Assembly (NCBI GenBank): GCA_905221605.1
Contig: CAJNDS010002488.1
Span: forward strand, 194,900-258,899
Source of the DNA: Symbiodinium natans
Taxonomy: Eukaryota; Sar; Dinophyceae; Suessiales; Symbiodiniaceae
Direction of reading: 5' to 3'
DNA length: 64,000 bases
The position numbers were made by a program, and so were the translations under genes. Shown piece after piece: positions 61,567 to 64,000 of the stretch. The notes under the pieces are model-generated. The model saw nothing but the letters and a program-made list of their open reading frames with translations. It searched no databases and was not told the DNA's origin. The first letter of the stretch is position 1. Every line of letters begins with the position of its first letter.

Positions 61567-61897
61567 CGGGGTTTGTGGGGTTAGGGTTTAGGGTTGAAGG
61601 GTTTAGGGTTGCCTCATGGCTGGTGGAGTTCAGCGTTTATAGGGTTGACAGGGATTAAGGCTGAGGGTCTTGTGGTTTCTGGTTTGCAGGATTTCTGGTA
61701 AAGGGTTTAGGGTCGGGATGCTATGCTATGATAGATTGTAGGCGAGTTCAGGGCCACAGAAGGTTTCAGGATACTTGGGGGTTGAGGGTCTCTATAGGGT
61801 ACAATATTCCGGGCTCTTTAGAATTAAGGGTTTAGGGTTTAGGGTTTAGGGGGCGTCAGGGACTCATCTTATTTGTCCTTCCTGCTGGGCACTGGCC

Positions 61898-61978
61898 CTA
61901 CATGCCATTGGTCAGCAAGCGAAAGGCCTCCGGCGCAGAGACCTTACGGATAAGTTTCCAGTAGCCATAAAAGGCCTC
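61898..61978 (-). CDS. Candidate terminal exon, 26 residues
   Basis: After CCTAAATGAG the minus strand reads EAFYGYWKLIRKVSAPEAFR and LLTNGM before TAG. A donor (AAG|GTCTCT) inside is an alternative. Confidence 0.45.
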   Translation of the reverse strand, partial: EAFYGYWKLIRKVSAPEAFRLLTNGM

Positions 61979-62579
61979 CTCATTTAGGGTTTAGGGTTTA
62001 GGGTTTGGGGTGTAGGGTTTAGGGTATAGGGTTGAGGGTTTAGGGACCTCTTCTTTGTCGCAACACATCGCCACAAGGAGGGGTCAGCCTAGATTTGACT
62101 CAACCCCACGGGCTTGAGAAGGTTGCAAGGGAACCGAAGCCTTAACCCTGCCTTAGGAATCTTGATCTTTATCTGCTAGATACCTCAAGAATCGTATAAG
62201 GGGTCATCAGGCACCCTAAGCCCGAACCTGTGGGTTTACGTTTCTAGGGTAATGGTTGATGTTGTGCGCCTTGTCGCATACAAGTATTGACACATGTGTG
62301 TAGCCGCATGTGTTCTTAATTCTCTGGGTGGGTGGCTGGGTGTCTTTTCGTTACGTGAACACAATTGCTGGCCCAGTGATTGCTTGGACTTGACATGCTG
62401 AACCCTAAGCCCTAAGCTCTAAACCCTAACCCGAAACCCCAAGCCCCAAACCCCCAAACCCCCAAACCCCCAAACCTAAACCCTAAACCCTAAACCCTAG
62501 ACCCTAGACCCTAAAACCTAAACCCTAAACCCTAAACCCTAAACCCTCAACCCTCAACCCTAAACCCTAAACCCTAAAC

Positions 62580-62657
62580 CCTGCCGCCCCGGTCGCGGAG
62601 CTCGCGGCGCTGTTGAAGTGATCCGGCCGTCTGCTCGGGGAGCTGTTGAGCGAAGGC
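62580..62657 (-). CDS. Candidate 26-codon exon with telomeric donor
   Basis: Reads AFAQQLPEQTAGSLQQRREL and RDRGGR, phase 0-0, then AGG|GTTTAGGG into the C-strand arrays at 62400-62580. The acceptor (AAAAAAG) is poor. Confidence 0.4.
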
Positions 62658-63089
62658 CTTTTTTCACCAGGGCTCAGAGGGGTTTAGGGTTTAGGGTTTA
62701 GGGTTTAGGGTTTAGGGGTTTAGGGGTTTAGGGGTTTAGGGTTTAGGTTTAGGCTTAGGCTTAGAGGCTTTAAGGTTTAGGGTATGGACGTAGCGGGTTT
62801 ACGCTTCGGGGTGTAGGGTTTAGGGTGCAGGGTGTATGGGGTTGGGGTGTAGAGTTAGGGTTTGGGACGTAGGGTTTCGAGGCTTTGGGTTAAGGGCGTG
62901 AGGCTCGCCTGCCCAAAGCCCAAACACAAAACCAAAACCCCAAACCCTGCAAAACCCTAAACCCTAAACCCTAAACCCTAAACCAACCCTAAACCCTAAA
63001 CACTAAACCCTAAACCCTAAACCCTCATTAAACCCTAAACCCTAATCCCTAAACGTCCACAAGCTCTCAAGCTCTCAAACTCTCAATCC

Positions 63090-63336
63090 CCAAGCCGCCT
63101 CCAGCGTGGTGACCAGCGAGGCCAGCAAGGTTCCTTCGGTGGGAGGCCATGGCTTCCCTGCGCGTCTGCCACAAAGTAACCGGTTTGGGGTTTTGGGTTT
63201 GGGGTTTAGCGTGTTTAGGCTTTAGGGTTTGGGGTTTGGCACAGTGTTTGTTAGTCCTTTTCAGAGCCCCGTCAGGTTGCTCCTGCTCAGGGTGGTGATG
63301 TTTGCGTCCCATGCAAAACGCCTTGCAGGTACGGAA
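63090..63336 (-). CDS. Two coding-like islands
   Basis: 63237-63336 follows GCTTTCGGCAG and reads FRTCKAFCMGRKHHHPEQEQ and PDGALKRTNKHCAK. 63090-63165 follows TTGTGGCAG and reads TRREAMASHRRNLAGLAGHH. A telomere-like stretch separates them. Confidence 0.35.
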
Positions 63337-63571
63337 GCTGCCGAAAGCTAGATGGGGTCCAGCGCAGACGGCTACACACCCGAAATGCACACAAGACCGA
63401 TGCCTCCTAAACGACCCAACCCACCCAACAGATATTTATAAGGCCCCATAACCCTAAACCCTAAACCCCAAACCATAAACCCTAAACCCTATACACCCGC
63501 CAAGCAGCGGCAAGCCTCCCAGTGCACGCTCCACTTCCTTTTGTCGCGCCAGGTCCTGGGCGTCGATACAG

Positions 63572-63959
63572 ATGCTTTCGGTTGAACACCAGATCGCTCC
63601 TTTAACCCCTCTAACAAAAATGGTCCGAAATAAGATCCTGGTAAGCCTCAGCAAAGGGTCATATTCCAAGGCCTGGGCTTTACGGGTTAAGGGTTTAGGG
63701 TCGTGTCACCCCCTCTTTACCCTCAATACTTTTGCAGGACATCCCTTGGGAGGACCCCCACCCCCCCGTGCCTTGGACGCTTAACGTCTATTCTGCGCGT
63801 GCTCTTTGTTTTCTTGGATTCTTCCCGAAAACCAATTCTGAAATTGGGTTCTCGTTTGGCGCTTCAACACGGAAGGCGTTCTATCGGATCGCTTTTTGGC
63901 GAAAGAGGCCACGAAGAGGAGACGGTCAACGGAGGAGGGTCGGACGGAATGAATTTTGA
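63572..63959 (+). CDS. Compact two-exon gene, 96 residues, apparently complete
   Basis: Exon 1 (63572-63640) begins with ATG directly after GTCGATACAG, reads LSVEHQIAPLTPLTKMVRNK and IL, and ends CTG|GTAAGC. Exon 2 (63738-63959) follows CCCTCAATACTTTTGCAG and reads DIPWEDPHPPVPWTLNVYSA, then FPKTNSEIGFSFGASTRKAF and RRGDGQRRRVGRNEF before TGA. The 97-nt intron has the best splice signals in the window and keeps a single TTTAGGG unit. The C-terminus is very basic. A minus-strand frame over exon 1 is also protein-like. No family recognised. The AG next to ATG would suit spliced-leader addition. Confidence 0.55.
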
Positions 63960-64000
63960 CGGGAGGCCGCGGAGACGACACGGTCAAGGGAGGGGGTGCC

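Larger units (their letters stand above)
1..64000. repeat. Window-wide interspersed telomere-type repeat (TTTAGGG)n
   Basis: Heptamers TTTAGGG and CCCTAAA, with variants such as TTCAGGG, TTTCGGG, TTTGGGG and CCCTGAA, recur throughout in both orientations, as perfect arrays of 4 to about 20 units and as single decayed units. Clean arrays include 2011-2073, 2161-2234, 10236-10310, 14127-14215, 14487-14560, 19275-19350, 25714-25790, 32744-32850, 37378-37452, 40425-40545, 43796-43932, 49681-49750, 51238-51320 and 58420-58545. The heptamer is the telomere sequence of plants, many green algae and dinoflagellates. Orientation changes many times, so this is not one chromosome end. Translation of such arrays gives the meaningless Leu-Asn-Pro-Lys-Pro open frames seen all over the window. 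Confidence 0.97.

Noticed and set aside
1..64000. A single chromosome end (subtelomere)
   Set aside because: Telomeric arrays change orientation dozens of times and never run to the window edge as one long array.

Overview
Kind of organism. The window is nuclear DNA of a eukaryote with Arabidopsis-type telomeric repeats (TTTAGGG/CCCTAAA) scattered through its whole length as arrays, single units and decayed variants. Two intact genes join an N-terminal ubiquitin-like domain to ten RCC1-like repeats of about 41 residues, a combination I associate with large families in dinoflagellates, especially Symbiodiniaceae and relatives. Taken with the telomeric litter, many short inverted-repeat elements and tiny exons, a dinoflagellate (Suessiales-like) chromosome is the best guess. 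This is inference; no spliced-leader relic or organellar marker proves it.

Layout. There is no operon-like order. The DNA alternates between (i) telomere-type arrays in both orientations, (ii) islands of 40-220 bp with open frames and often GT/AG splice sites, (iii) about 100-bp elements with terminal inverted repeats, in at least eleven families, and (iv) microsatellites and long C or G homopolymers. Minus-strand islands occur at 1.8-2.5, 10.1, 12.9-15.8, 18.3, 21.2-22.0, 28-31.5, 32.5-33.1, 37.7-38.9, 40.6-43.3, 44.7-50.5, 51.5-55.1 and 61.5-63.3 kb. Plus-strand islands occur near 7.4, 9.4, 11-12, 19.2, 22.3-23.3, 24.8-27.8, 30.3, 43.4-43.8, 55.5, 58.3-59.3, 61.2 and 63.6-64.0 kb. The RCC1-like genes lie at 16.5-17.9 and 55.8-57.2 kb, both on the minus strand, and a decayed copy of one repeat lies at 9.2 kb. 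A satellite of nested hairpins (33.5-34.5 kb) and an AT-rich inverted-repeat field (34.5-35.7 kb) form the only long stretch without telomeric motifs.

How the parts work together. In several places neighbouring islands join in phase across GT-AG introns whose bodies contain telomeric arrays: 1801-2334, 14027-14459, 30858-31131, 37743-38873, 40613-41203, 43417-43776, 44734-45514, 53608-53825, 58308-59273 and 63572-63959. Often the first telomeric unit itself supplies the 5' splice site (exon|GTTTAGGG). The exons match no family I can name firmly, apart from weak MCM-like and OB-fold-like hints. These models rest on hand-read frames; GC-rich DNA is open in several frames, so each single island is tentative, while the phase-matched chains and the two RCC1-like genes are firmer.
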